Shown here: positions 42,013 to 49,517 of the stretch, one piece after another
Layout: each line of letters starts with the position of its first letter
Position numbering within the stretch: position 1 is the stretch's first letter
Assembly (NCBI GenBank): GCA_944321185.1
Contig: CALUKH010000006.1
Span: 1 to 64,000, forward strand
Direction: 5' to 3'
From: an uncultured Alistipes sp.
GTDB lineage: Bacteria; Bacteroidota; Bacteroidia; Bacteroidales; Rikenellaceae
DNA: 64,000 bases
Position numbers and translations under genes: made by a program
Notes under the pieces: model-generated
The model's input: the letters and a program-made list of their open reading frames with translations, nothing else
Databases searched by the model: none
What the model was told of the DNA's origin: nothing

Positions 42013-42280
42013 CCTCTCCTCTGTTCCGTCTTTGCAACCGGTTCCTGTCTTTGGGTCGTGACCGGCCCCGATTCCGAAATATCAGCCCGTTGCCGGGCTT
42101 CGTTTTCGGCCGGGCTGTTTCCGGGCAGCCGGGCTTTGTCCCCGATGGGTCGGGTTCCGCCTGTCGGTTGTCTGACGCCGTCCTTCGGTGAAGATCCTCT
42201 TCCCCCGGGCGGGGTGTCGGCGAAAGGAGTGAAGATTCTCGTCGTACCCCATTCTCCGCAGGGTTTCGGGCTGAAGGGCG

Positions 42281-42445
42281 ACGGCAGGTCTTCTGACTCG
42301 TTACCGGACCGACGCCTTCCCGTCCCTGAGGGGGACAGTGGCCGAGCGTGTCGGGCCGCGGGTTGTAACTCACAGCAGCGGGAACTGTTGCCGATTTGCA
42401 CGGCATTCCCATTTAATCCGGACGACCGTGCGGCCGCCCCGGAAC
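42281..42445 (-). promoter_or_regulatory. Cobalamin riboswitch upstream of the btu operon
   Basis: Reading leftwards: GGGAATGCCGTGCAAATCGG near 42410-42390, GCTGTGAGTTAC, GCCACTGTCCC.GGGACGGGAAGGCGTCGG, then the B12 box GAGTCAGAAGACCTGCC ending at 42283, identical in core to the one before nrdD. Promoter TACTTTTG at 42456-42463. High cobalamin is expected to lower expression of btuG-lipoprotein-btuB. Confidence 0.95.
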
Positions 42446-42455
42446 CGTTGCGCGA

Positions 42456-42463
42456 CAAAAGTA
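42456..42463 (-). promoter_or_regulatory. Promoter -7 box of the btu operon
   Basis: Minus-strand TACTTTTG just upstream of the riboswitch; -33 element not clear. Divergent from the GNAT promoter at 42507-42514. Confidence 0.6.
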
Positions 42464-42506
42464 CGCTTTTTTCCGCGGAACACCATGACGTTTCCGGCAA
42501 AAAGGT

Positions 42507-42514
42507 TATCTTTG
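42507..42514 (+). promoter_or_regulatory. Promoter -7 box of GNAT-AsmA operon
   Basis: TATCTTTG ending 14 nt before the ATG at 42529. Confidence 0.55.
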
Positions 42515-42528
42515 TAAAAAATAACCGG

Positions 42529-42972
42529 ATGATGAGACTTACCGTTGAACGGGCGACGGCCTGTACACCGGCGTTGCAACAGGCGTTGGGGGTGTTGATG
42601 CCGCAGTTGTCGGGGCGTCTTTCGGCGCCGCCCGAGGAGCGGTTGCACCGGCTGCTGGAGCATCCGACCACGGCGCTGTTCATCGCCCGTGACGGGGAGC
42701 GCATCGTGGGGACGCTGACGCTGGTGTGGTACGACCTGCCGTCGGGACGCCGGGCTTGGATCGAGGATGTGGTGGTCGATGCCGCGGCGCGCGGCTGCGG
42801 AGCCGGGCGGGCGCTGGTCGAGGCGGCCCTGCGTCAGGCGGCCGAAGTCGGCGCCGAACGGGTCCTGCTTACCTCCAATCCGGCGCGTACGGCAGCCCGG
42901 GCCCTCTACCGGAGTTGTGGATTCCATGAGGCGGAAACCTCGGTTTTCGTCTCCAATATGCATAGAGAATGA
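42529..42972 (+). CDS. GNAT family N-acetyltransferase
   Basis: 147 aa. Acetyl-CoA-binding motif A is visible: IEDVVVDAAARGCGAGRALV (R/Q-x-x-G-x-G/A), with beta4 before it (GTLTLVWYDLPSGRRAWI) and motif B at the end (ALYRSCGFHEAETSVF). Substrate unknown. ATG 42529 is followed at once by a second ATG (42532), either may be used. Overlaps the AsmA gene by 4 bp (ATGA), so the two are translationally coupled. Confidence 0.87.
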   Translation: MMRLTVERATACTPALQQALGVLMPQLSGRLSAPPEERLHRLLEHPTTALFIARDGERIVGTLTLVWYDLPSGRRAWIEDVVVDAAARGCGAGRALVEAALRQAAEVGAERVLLTSNPARTAARALYRSCGFHEAETSVFVSNMHRE

Positions 42973-45659
42973 AAAAGTTCGTGAAGATTCTGGCCACGGT
43001 CGTGGTGGTCATTCTGGTGATTGCACTGATCGTGCCGATCGCCCTGCGCGGCAAGATTGCCGACATCGTGAAAAAGGAGGCCAACGCCATGCTGACGGCA
43101 ACGCTCGACTTCGAGAAACTCGACATCAGTCTTCTGCGACATTTCCCCAATGCATCGGTCGACCTGAAGGGGCTGACGCTGGTTGGTGCCGAGGAGCCCT
43201 TCGTGGGGGATACGATCGTGGCGGCACGGCGCATTTCGGTGGTCGTGAACCTCATGTCGCTCTTCGGCGACAGCGGGTTCGAGGTGACGAAGGTGATCCT
43301 GGCCGATCCGGCGCTGCATGCCCGCAAACTCTCCGACGGCACCGTCAACTGGGACGTGATGCGCCCCTCGGAGGAGGAGCCGGCCGTGGAAGAAGAGGAG
43401 CCGGCTGCGGAGGAGCCGTCGTCGTTCCGCCTTTCGGTGCGGGATTTCCGCATCTCGGGGGCCACGATCCGCTACGAGGATGACTCGACGCGGATGAGCT
43501 TCTCGACCGATCCGCTGACGCTGCGCCTGCGCGGCGACATGTCGGCCGAACGCACGAATCTCGATCTGCGGCTGAAGAGCGAACGCACGAATTTCGTTTC
43601 GGGCGGCATTCCGCTGCTGAGCGACGTGGAGGCCGAACTGGTGGCGGTGATCGACGCCGACCTGGCCCACAAGCGTTTCACCTTCTCGCGCAATACGTTC
43701 CGGCTGAATGCCATCCAGATGGGGCTCGACGGCTGGGTCGAGATGAAGGATGATGCCGTGGCGATGGATCTCACGGCGGGATGCGAGGCCGTGCAGTTCA
43801 AGGACGTGCTGTCGCTCATCCCGGCCTTCTACACGCGGGAGTTCAAGAGCCTGACGGCCGGTGGCGAACTCGACCTGTCGCTGTGGGCCCGCGGCCAGAT
43901 GCAGGGGTCGGAACTGCCGGCCTTCGAACTGAAGGCCGAGGTGCGCAACGGCAGTTTCCAGTATGCCTCGCTGCCGAAGGCCGTCACGGATATCAACCTT
44001 GCGGCCCGTATCTCCAATCCGGGCGGCGTGATGGACCGTACGGAGATCGACCTGTCGAAATTCGGTCTGCAGATGGCCGGCAATTCGGTGGCGGCGACCT
44101 TCTATGCCACCAACCTGGCGAGCGATCCGACGTTCCGCCTGACGGCCGACGGCAAGGTTGACCTGGGGGCCGTCAAGGAGGTCTACCCGTTGGAGAAGGG
44201 GGTCGAACTGGAGGGCCGCATCACGGCCGACGTGAAGCTCTCGGGGCGGATGTCCGACATCGAGAAGAACCGCTACGAACGGCTCGGTGCCCAGGGAACG
44301 TTCGTTCTCGAGGCGCTGGGGCTGACGCTCGAGAATCTGCCGCCGGTGGAGATCCGCCGGGCTGCGGCGACGATCACGCCGGAGGCCATGACCCTCGGGG
44401 AGTTCGGGCTGACGGTCGGACAGAGCGACCTGCAGGCCAACGGTCAGTTGAGCGGTTACCTGGGCTACCTGCTGCGCGGTGAGGAGCTTTCGGGACGCCT
44501 CTACGTGAAGTCCGACCTGCTCGACCTGAACGAGATCATGGCGGCACTGCCGGGCGGTGAGAGCGATGATGCCGCCGCTGCGGAGGAGATGCCGGACGAC
44601 GCCGTACAGTCCGACACGACGGCTACGGCCCTCGTCGTCCCGCGCAATCTGCGGCTTTCGCTCAATACCGAGCTGAAGAAGGTCCTCTTCGAGAAGATGA
44701 CCATCGAGAATATTTCGGGCGAAATGAGCATGGCCGACGGCACGCTTTCGCTCGACGGACTGTCGCTGGGGATCTTCGGCGGCCGGGCCTCGGCCTCGGC
44801 CAGCTACTCGACGGCCGCGGATCCGGCTCGCCCGGCCCTGAAACTCAAGGCCGACTTTGCGAATGCTTCGTTCCAGCGTACGTTCGAGGAGCTGGAGATG
44901 GTGCAGCAGCTGGTGCCGATCTTCGCCAAGACGGGCGGCGACTATTCGCTGTCGCTGAACCTCGCCACGACGCTCGATGCCGCCATGTCGCCCGACCTCA
45001 AGACGCTGACGGCTACGGGTGAGATCCGCTCGGAGAATATCCACATCCAGAATATCAAGGCCTTCGAGGCGATGGCCGAGGCGTTGAACAACGACAAGCT
45101 GCGTCAGATCGAGGCCAAGGATGTGAAGATCCGCTTTGAGATCCTCGACGGACGGGTGAAGACCGAGCCGTTTGACCTGAAGATCGGCGACGTCGGGGTC
45201 AACCTGTCGGGTTCGACGGGGCTCGATCAGACGATCGACTACCAGGCCAAGGTGGCCATTCCGGGCGGCGGCGTGCTGCAGAACGTGGCCGTGAACATCG
45301 GCGGTACGTTTACCTCGCCGAAGATCACGCTCGGGGTGAAGGAGGCCGTCCAGGAGGCCGTTACCAACGTGGTCAACGAGCAAATCCAGAAGCTCACGGG
45401 CAGCGAATCGCTTTCGGAGGAGATTGCCAAACAGGCCGAGAATCTGCGTGAGGAGGCCCGGAAGGCGGGTCAGAAGCTCGTCGAGGCGGCTCAGGAGCAG
45501 AGTGACAAGCTGGTCGAGGAGGCCTCGAAGAAGGGCACGCTGGCCAAACTGGCGGCCCAGAAGGCTGGTGAGAAGCTGGTTGAGACGGCCCAGAAACAGG
45601 CTGCCAACCTCGAAGCCGAAGCCGAAAAGCAGATCGAAAAACTCACCTCCGGCAAGTAA
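42969..45659 (+). CDS. AsmA family inner-membrane-anchored periplasmic protein
   Basis: 896 aa. One N-terminal helix (ILATVVVVILVIALIVPIAL), then a very long beta-rich AsmA/chorein-like groove (for example LDFEKLDISLLRHFPNASVD, KGLTLVGAEEPFVGDTIVAA, LPPVEIRRAAATITPEAMTL, TLTATGEIRSENIHIQNIKA). Such proteins are thought to be phospholipid bridges between inner and outer membrane (family knowledge). Two acidic spacers occur (EEEPAVEEEEPAAEEP about 137-152). The last about 100 residues are a helical Ala/Glu/Lys repeat region (AQKAGEKLVETAQKQ and similar) that may form a coiled coil. An intrinsic terminator follows. Confidence 0.9.
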   Translation: MKKFVKILATVVVVILVIALIVPIALRGKIADIVKKEANAMLTATLDFEKLDISLLRHFPNASVDLKGLTLVGAEEPFVGDTIVAARRISVVVNLMSLFGDSGFEVTKVILADPALHARKLSDGTVNWDVMRPSEEEPAVEEEEPAAEEPSSFRLSVRDFRISGATIRYEDDSTRMSFSTDPLTLRLRGDMSAERTNLDLRLKSERTNFVSGGIPLLSDVEAELVAVIDADLAHKRFTFSRNTFRLNAIQMGLDGWVEMKDDAVAMDLTAGCEAVQFKDVLSLIPAFYTREFKSLTAGGELDLSLWARGQMQGSELPAFELKAEVRNGSFQYASLPKAVTDINLAARISNPGGVMDRTEIDLSKFGLQMAGNSVAATFYATNLASDPTFRLTADGKVDLGAVKEVYPLEKGVELEGRITADVKLSGRMSDIEKNRYERLGAQGTFVLEALGLTLENLPPVEIRRAAATITPEAMTLGEFGLTVGQSDLQANGQLSGYLGYLLRGEELSGRLYVKSDLLDLNEIMAALPGGESDDAAAAEEMPDDAVQSDTTATALVVPRNLRLSLNTELKKVLFEKMTIENISGEMSMADGTLSLDGLSLGIFGGRASASASYSTAADPARPALKLKADFANASFQRTFEELEMVQQLVPIFAKTGGDYSLSLNLATTLDAAMSPDLKTLTATGEIRSENIHIQNIKAFEAMAEALNNDKLRQIEAKDVKIRFEILDGRVKTEPFDLKIGDVGVNLSGSTGLDQTIDYQAKVAIPGGGVLQNVAVNIGGTFTSPKITLGVKEAVQEAVTNVVNEQIQKLTGSESLSEEIAKQAENLREEARKAGQKLVEAAQEQSDKLVEEASKKGTLAKLAAQKAGEKLVETAQKQAANLEAEAEKQIEKLTSGK

Positions 45660-45682
45660 TTCGACCGGGTGGGGGAGATGCA

Positions 45683-45720
45683 GCGGGGCGCCGATCTCGA
45701 AGATCGGCGCCCCGCTTTTT
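45683..45720 (+). terminator. Intrinsic terminator after asmA gene
   Basis: Perfect 15-bp stem (45683-45697 with 45701-45715, 3-nt loop) followed by TTTTT. It sits 23 bp after the asmA stop. Confidence 0.92.
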
Positions 45721-45746
45721 CGAAGAACAGGTCCGGCTGCCGGGCC

Positions 45747-46055
45747 TCAGAGAGCTTCGATCCGATACCCGTCGGGCAAGAGCGAGGCCCACTCCGGATG
45801 GCGACGGATGAAGTGAATGATGTAGGAGCACTGCGGGATGATGCGCTCGCCGCGGCGGCGGAACTCTCCGAGTGTCGCCTCGACCAACTGACGGGCAATG
45901 CCCTGCCCCTCGAAGGCGGGCGGCACCTCGGTGTGGGTCAGCCGGTAGCCCTGCGGCGAGGGGACGTAGTCGATGAAGGCCCGGGCACCGTTGCCCAGAT
46001 CGAATGCGTAACGGTCGTTCACCGTGTCGTGGATGAGTGTGTAGTGTTTTTCCAT
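45747..46055 (-). CDS. Short GNAT-like N-acetyltransferase (NATD1/YidJ type)
   Basis: 102 aa, complete. The acetyl-CoA motif is TEVPPAFEGQGIARQLVEAT, preceded by a strand YRLTHTEV and followed by IPQCSYIIHFIRRHPEW, which includes the conserved Cys-Ser-Tyr and H-P motif of the small NATD1 family. Substrate unknown. Divergent from mutY with a 68-bp shared upstream region. Confidence 0.88.
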   Translation of the reverse strand: MEKHYTLIHDTVNDRYAFDLGNGARAFIDYVPSPQGYRLTHTEVPPAFEGQGIARQLVEATLGEFRRRGERIIPQCSYIIHFIRRHPEWASLLPDGYRIEAL

Positions 46056-46106
46056 TTTTTTCGGTTTGAAATCGTTGCGGACCGCACAAATTCGGTTCCG
46101 AAATCG

Positions 46107-46114
46107 TATTTTTG
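46107..46114 (+). promoter_or_regulatory. Promoter -7 box of mutY, abutting the start codon
   Basis: TATTTTTG ends 9 nt before the ATG at 46124, so the transcript should have almost no leader. This also argues against the in-frame ATG at 46112, which lies inside the box. Confidence 0.55.
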
Positions 46115-46123
46115 TCCTCCGTT

Positions 46124-47179
46124 ATGAGTGCCGTTTCCGATATTTTGCTCGCCTGGTACGCCCGCGAAGGGCGCGATCTGCCGTGGCGTCGCACGCACGA
46201 TCCCTACCGCATCTGGCTTTCGGAGGTGATTCTCCAGCAGACCCGCGTGGCGCAGGGCATGGCCTACTATGAGCGCTTTGTGGCGCGATTCCCGGATGTC
46301 GTGTCGCTGGCCGCCGCCTCCGAAGACGAGGTGCTGCGCCTCTGGCAGGGGCTCGGCTATTACAGCCGTGCGCGCAATCTGCTGGCTGCGGCCCGCGAGG
46401 TGGTCGGACGCTTCGGCGGTGAGTTCCCCCGCACGCCGGAGGAGGTGCGCTCGCTGCCCGGCGTGGGCGACTACACGGCGGCGGCCATCTGTTCGGCGGC
46501 CTACGATACGCCGTGCGCCGTCGTGGACGGCAATGTCTACCGGGTTCTGTCGCGACTGTTCGACATCGATCTGCCCATCGACACCACGGCCGGCCGCCGG
46601 GCCTTTGCCGCCTTGGCCCGCGAACAGCTCGACAGCCGTCAGCCGGGGCGTTACAACCAGGCGATCATGGATTTCGGCGCCTTGCAATGCGTCCCCGCCT
46701 CGCCGCATTGCGAGGTGTGCCCGCTGGAGGATCGCTGCCTGGCCCGTGCGGCCGGCACGGTGGACCGGCGTCCCGTCAAGCAGGGGCGTACGCACCAGCG
46801 TGACCGTTGGTTCAACTACCTGCACGTCACCTCCGGCGGGCGGACGCTGCTCTGCCGCCGTGACGGACGCGACATCTGGCAGGGGCTCTACGAGTTCCCG
46901 ATGATCGAGACCGCAGCGCCGGCCGAGCTCTCGCAACTGACGGACGATCCCCGCTTCGTCGAGTGGCTGGGCGACGGAACGTGGCAGCTGCTGCGGACGG
47001 TGTCGCTTCCTGTGCACCAACTCTCGCACCAGCGGATCCATGCCCGCATCTTCCGCATCGAGACTCCGACGCTCACGCCAACCGCCGAATCGATTGCCGT
47101 TCCGACCGACCGGCTTGGCGAACGGGCCCTTCCGCGGCTGTTGGACCGCTACCTCTCGTCCGACGACGCTATCTTATAA
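46124..47179 (+). CDS. mutY: A/G-specific adenine glycosylase
   Basis: Base-excision glycosylase that removes A opposite 8-oxoG. 351 aa. The N-terminal catalytic domain has WYAREGRDLPWRRTHDPYRI with the Glu in SEVILQQTRV, the helix-hairpin-helix LPGVGDYTAAAICSAAYDTP (with catalytic Asp nearby in VVDGNVYRVLSR), and the [4Fe-4S] ligands C-X6-C-X2-C-X5-C in CVPASPHCEVCPLEDRC. The C-terminal NUDIX-like 8-oxoG recognition domain follows (WFNYLHVTSGGRTLLCRRDG). The 3' end overlaps the convergent antiporter gene by 11 bp. Confidence 0.96.
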   Translation: MSAVSDILLAWYAREGRDLPWRRTHDPYRIWLSEVILQQTRVAQGMAYYERFVARFPDVVSLAAASEDEVLRLWQGLGYYSRARNLLAAAREVVGRFGGEFPRTPEEVRSLPGVGDYTAAAICSAAYDTPCAVVDGNVYRVLSRLFDIDLPIDTTAGRRAFAALAREQLDSRQPGRYNQAIMDFGALQCVPASPHCEVCPLEDRCLARAAGTVDRRPVKQGRTHQRDRWFNYLHVTSGGRTLLCRRDGRDIWQGLYEFPMIETAAPAELSQLTDDPRFVEWLGDGTWQLLRTVSLPVHQLSHQRIHARIFRIETPTLTPTAESIAVPTDRLGERALPRLLDRYLSSDDAIL

Positions 47180-48143
47180 GGTATGCGATGTAGAGGGCAT
47201 AGATGATGAGGAAGAGCGCCCCCTCCCAGCGGTCGATGGCCCGTCGCCGGAAGGTGAAGGCCGCCAGGAAGAGTACGACCGAACTCAGCAGCACGACCAG
47301 CAGGTCGACCAGCGTGATGCCGCCCATCGTCAGCGGATGGATCGTGGCACTCAGACCCAGAATCAACAGGATGTTGGCGATGTTCGACCCGATGACGTTT
47401 CCGAGGGCCATGTCGCTCTTGCCCTTGACGAGCGAGACGACCGACGAGGCCAGTTCGGGAAGCGACGTGCCGCCGGCCACGAGCGTGATGGCGATCAGCG
47501 ATTCGCTGATGCCCATGCGGCGGGCCAGGGCCGTGGCGTTGTCGAGGAACATCTCGCCGCCGAAGATCAGCCCGGCCAGTCCGCCGAGGATCATCACGGC
47601 CATGAGCCATCCGGCCATCGGACGGCGGGTGTCGGCCGGCGTGTTGCCGGCCGACTCGGAAGCCGAGGGGGCGGCGGTGCGTCCCGTGGAGCGGATCGTG
47701 TAGGTCATCAGCAGCAGGTAGATCACCAGCATCAGCACGCCGTCGAGCCGTCCGATGCGGTCGGCGGCTCCGGTGCGGAACCAGCTGTCCATGGCCAGGA
47801 TCAGCAGCAGCAGCGACGTGGCGACGCCGAACGGAATGTCGCGGCGGATGTTGCCTGCCGTGAGGGGCATCGGGCGGATCAGCGCGCAGACGCCCAGAAT
47901 TAGAAAGACGTTGAAGATGTTCGATCCGACGACGTTGCCGATCGCCACGTCGCTCTTTCCGGCGATGGCCGAGAGCACCGAGACGACCAGTTCGGGCGTT
48001 GAGGTTCCGACGGCAACGATCGTCAGTCCGATGATGAATTCCGGGACGCGGAAGCGCTGGGCCAGCGCCGCCGATCCGTCGGTGAGAAAATTGGCGCCGG
48101 CAAGAATCAGTGCCAGGCCGATCAGAAGCAGAAGTATATCCAT
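47169..48143 (-). CDS. Calcium/sodium antiporter, CaCA family (YrbG-like)
   Basis: 324 aa, ten helices in two inverted repeats. Both alpha-repeats are visible: VAVGTSTPELVVSVLSAIAG followed by GNVVGSNIFNVFLILG, and TLVAGGTSLPELASSVVSLV followed by GNVIGSNIANILLILG. These G-T-S/G-x-P-E and G-S-N-I motifs form the ion sites. Exports Ca2+ or other cations in exchange for Na+ or H+. It follows the ZIP transporter gene by 23 bp, so the two form a cation-transport operon. Confidence 0.94.
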   Translation of the reverse strand: MDILLLLIGLALILAGANFLTDGSAALAQRFRVPEFIIGLTIVAVGTSTPELVVSVLSAIAGKSDVAIGNVVGSNIFNVFLILGVCALIRPMPLTAGNIRRDIPFGVATSLLLLILAMDSWFRTGAADRIGRLDGVLMLVIYLLLMTYTIRSTGRTAAPSASESAGNTPADTRRPMAGWLMAVMILGGLAGLIFGGEMFLDNATALARRMGISESLIAITLVAGGTSLPELASSVVSLVKGKSDMALGNVIGSNIANILLILGLSATIHPLTMGGITLVDLLVVLLSSVVLFLAAFTFRRRAIDRWEGALFLIIYALYIAYLIR

Positions 48144-48166
48144 TTTTCAGCGTTTGGTTTGCGGAT

Positions 48167-48970
48167 TCATGCGAGCAGCAGCAGGCTGACGGCCATCAGG
48201 GCCATGCCGGCCACCACGCCGTAGATCGACGTGTGGGCCTCGCCGTATTCGCGGGCGGCCGGGAGGAGTTCGTCGATCGAGATGAAGACCATGATGCCGG
48301 CCACTCCGGCCAGGATGCACCCCATGAGCGTTGGCGACATGAAGGGCATCAGCACCAGGTATGCGAGCAGTGCTCCGACCGGTTCGGCCAGACCCGAGAG
48401 CAGCGACAGTCGGAAGGCCTTTCCGCGGTCGCCCGTGGCGTAGTAGACCGGGATCGAGACGGCAATACCCTCGGGGATGTTGTGGATGGCGATGGCCACG
48501 GCGATGGCCACGCCGAGCGTGAGGTTGTCGACCGCCGAGGTGAAGGTGGCGATGCCCTCCGGGAAGTTGTGGATGCCGATGGCCAGGGCCGTCATGACGC
48601 CCATGCGCATGAGCCGCGGGTTGCGCGGACGGTGGTCCATCTCCTCGACCAGATGGGCTTCGTGGGGATTCTCGAACGAGGGGACCAGCCGGTCGATGAT
48701 GCCGATCAGCAGGATCCCGGCGAAGAAGCTCGCAACGGTGATCACTCCGCCGAGGCGTGTGCCCCATTCCGAGGTGAGGGCGAGCCCCGCCTCGTGGAAG
48801 AGTTCGACGAACGAGACGTAGATCATCACGCCGCCCGAAAGACCGAGCGAGAATGAAAGCAGGCGTTTGTTGGTGCGTTTGGCCAGGAAGGCGATGGCGC
48901 TGCCGATTCCGGTGGCCAGGCCGGCACCGAGTGTGAGCAGCAGCGGGACGAGTATCTGGTGGGTCTGCAT
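48167..48970 (-). CDS. zupT: ZIP family divalent metal transporter (ZupT-like)
   Basis: 267 aa from ATG 48970 ([20 protein letters not shown]). Eight helices with the two metal-site motifs [10 protein letters not shown] (about 140) and [10 protein letters not shown] (about 166), and the TM2 region FVELFHEAG. Imports Zn and possibly Fe or Mn. A promoter at 49142-49149 would give a leader of about 165 nt that includes a 19-bp tandem duplication and other short repeats. CaCA antiporter gene follows. Confidence 0.93.
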   Translation of the reverse strand: MQTHQILVPLLLTLGAGLATGIGSAIAFLAKRTNKRLLSFSLGLSGGVMIYVSFVELFHEAGLALTSEWGTRLGGVITVASFFAGILLIGIIDRLVPSFENPHEAHLVEEMDHRPRNPRLMRMGVMTALAIGIHNFPEGIATFTSAVDNLTLGVAIAVAIAIHNIPEGIAVSIPVYYATGDRGKAFRLSLLSGLAEPVGALLAYLVLMPFMSPTLMGCILAGVAGIMVFISIDELLPAAREYGEAHTSIYGVVAGMALMAVSLLLLA

Positions 48971-49337
48971 GTTGCAAGCGTTTTTTTTCGGTTTGGCGAT
49001 CGGATCCGGACCTTTTTGCGGCGAGATTCTTCCGGCGCGGCGAGATTCTTCCGGCGACGGGGGACCTTCCAGCGGCGACATCCTCTCAGCGGCATTCTCT
49101 CTGGGGCGGTCTTCTCAGCGGCGACCGATCGGTTACGCATGCAAAGATAGTGCATCCGTTGCAAAAAAACGATCGCAGCGAATCGGTATTTCCTATGCGG
49201 GTATCATTCCGGCTGATCGGACGGTCGTGTCACGTGCCCCGGCCGGCCGCGGGCACTCCTTCCCCGGAAAGTGGGGCCGGTTGGCGGAATGTTGAAAAAA
49301 AATCCGGAAAAGGTTTGCACACCCGCCGAAAAACCCC
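48971..49337. other. Intergenic region between zupT and the pyr promoter, with 19-bp tandem repeat
   Basis: Two exact adjacent copies of GCGGCGAGATTCTTCCGGC (49018-49036 and 49037-49055) are followed by degenerate GCGGCGA/C-rich segments up to about 49130. The zupT promoter (minus TATCTTTG, 49142-49149) lies upstream of them, so the repeats are in the zupT leader. No protein gene was seen from 49150 to 49337. Confidence 0.7.
49142..49149 (-). promoter_or_regulatory. Promoter -7 box of zupT operon
   Basis: Minus-strand TATCTTTG; weak -33. The predicted transcript runs through the repeat-bearing leader into zupT. Confidence 0.5.
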
Positions 49338-49345
49338 TACCTTTG
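49338..49345 (+). promoter_or_regulatory. Promoter -7 box of the pyr operon
   Basis: TACCTTTG with TTTG 20 bp upstream, a full consensus promoter. It precedes the leader ORF by 28 bp. Confidence 0.75.
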
Positions 49346-49372
49346 TACCAATTATAGCAAGACCCGAATCCC

Positions 49373-49474
49373 ATGACGTGCAACCCCCATATCCCGATGG
49401 CGCAGAAGTTCTGGCAAAAGGATTATTGGTCGGGGTTCCAGTCTCCGAAGGATGCGGGTTTTATCGTTTGTTAG
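49373..49474 (+). CDS. Putative pyr operon leader peptide (33 aa)
   Basis: ORF beginning MTCNPHIPMAQKFWQKDYW and ending AGFIVC. It lies between the operon promoter and a terminator hairpin, and its TAG stop (49472-49474) forms the first three bases of the hairpin's 5' arm, so a ribosome reaching the stop would block the hairpin. The last codons run through a U-rich stretch (TTTTATCGTTTGTT, 49459-49472), a possible UTP-sensitive pause site for RNA polymerase. This matches the layout of the enterobacterial pyrBI attenuator. No homologous protein was recognised; function as a leader is inferred from position. Confidence 0.6.
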   Translation: MTCNPHIPMAQKFWQKDYWSGFQSPKDAGFIVC

Positions 49475-49503
49475 GGTAACTGTTTCGGTTGCCCTATTTT
49501 TTT
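49472..49503 (+). terminator. Attenuator terminator of the pyr operon
   Basis: 9-bp stem TAGGGTAAC/GTTGCCCTA (49472-49480 with 49488-49496, one G-U pair), 7-nt loop, followed by seven T residues. It lies between the leader ORF and the pyrC ATG at 49518, so all downstream pyr genes depend on read-through. Confidence 0.85.
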
Positions 49504-49517
49504 ATGTGACCGAGCCG

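Noticed and set aside
46112..46123. Upstream ATG for mutY at 46112.
   Set aside because: It overlaps the -7 promoter box and adds four residues absent from the usual MutY start.
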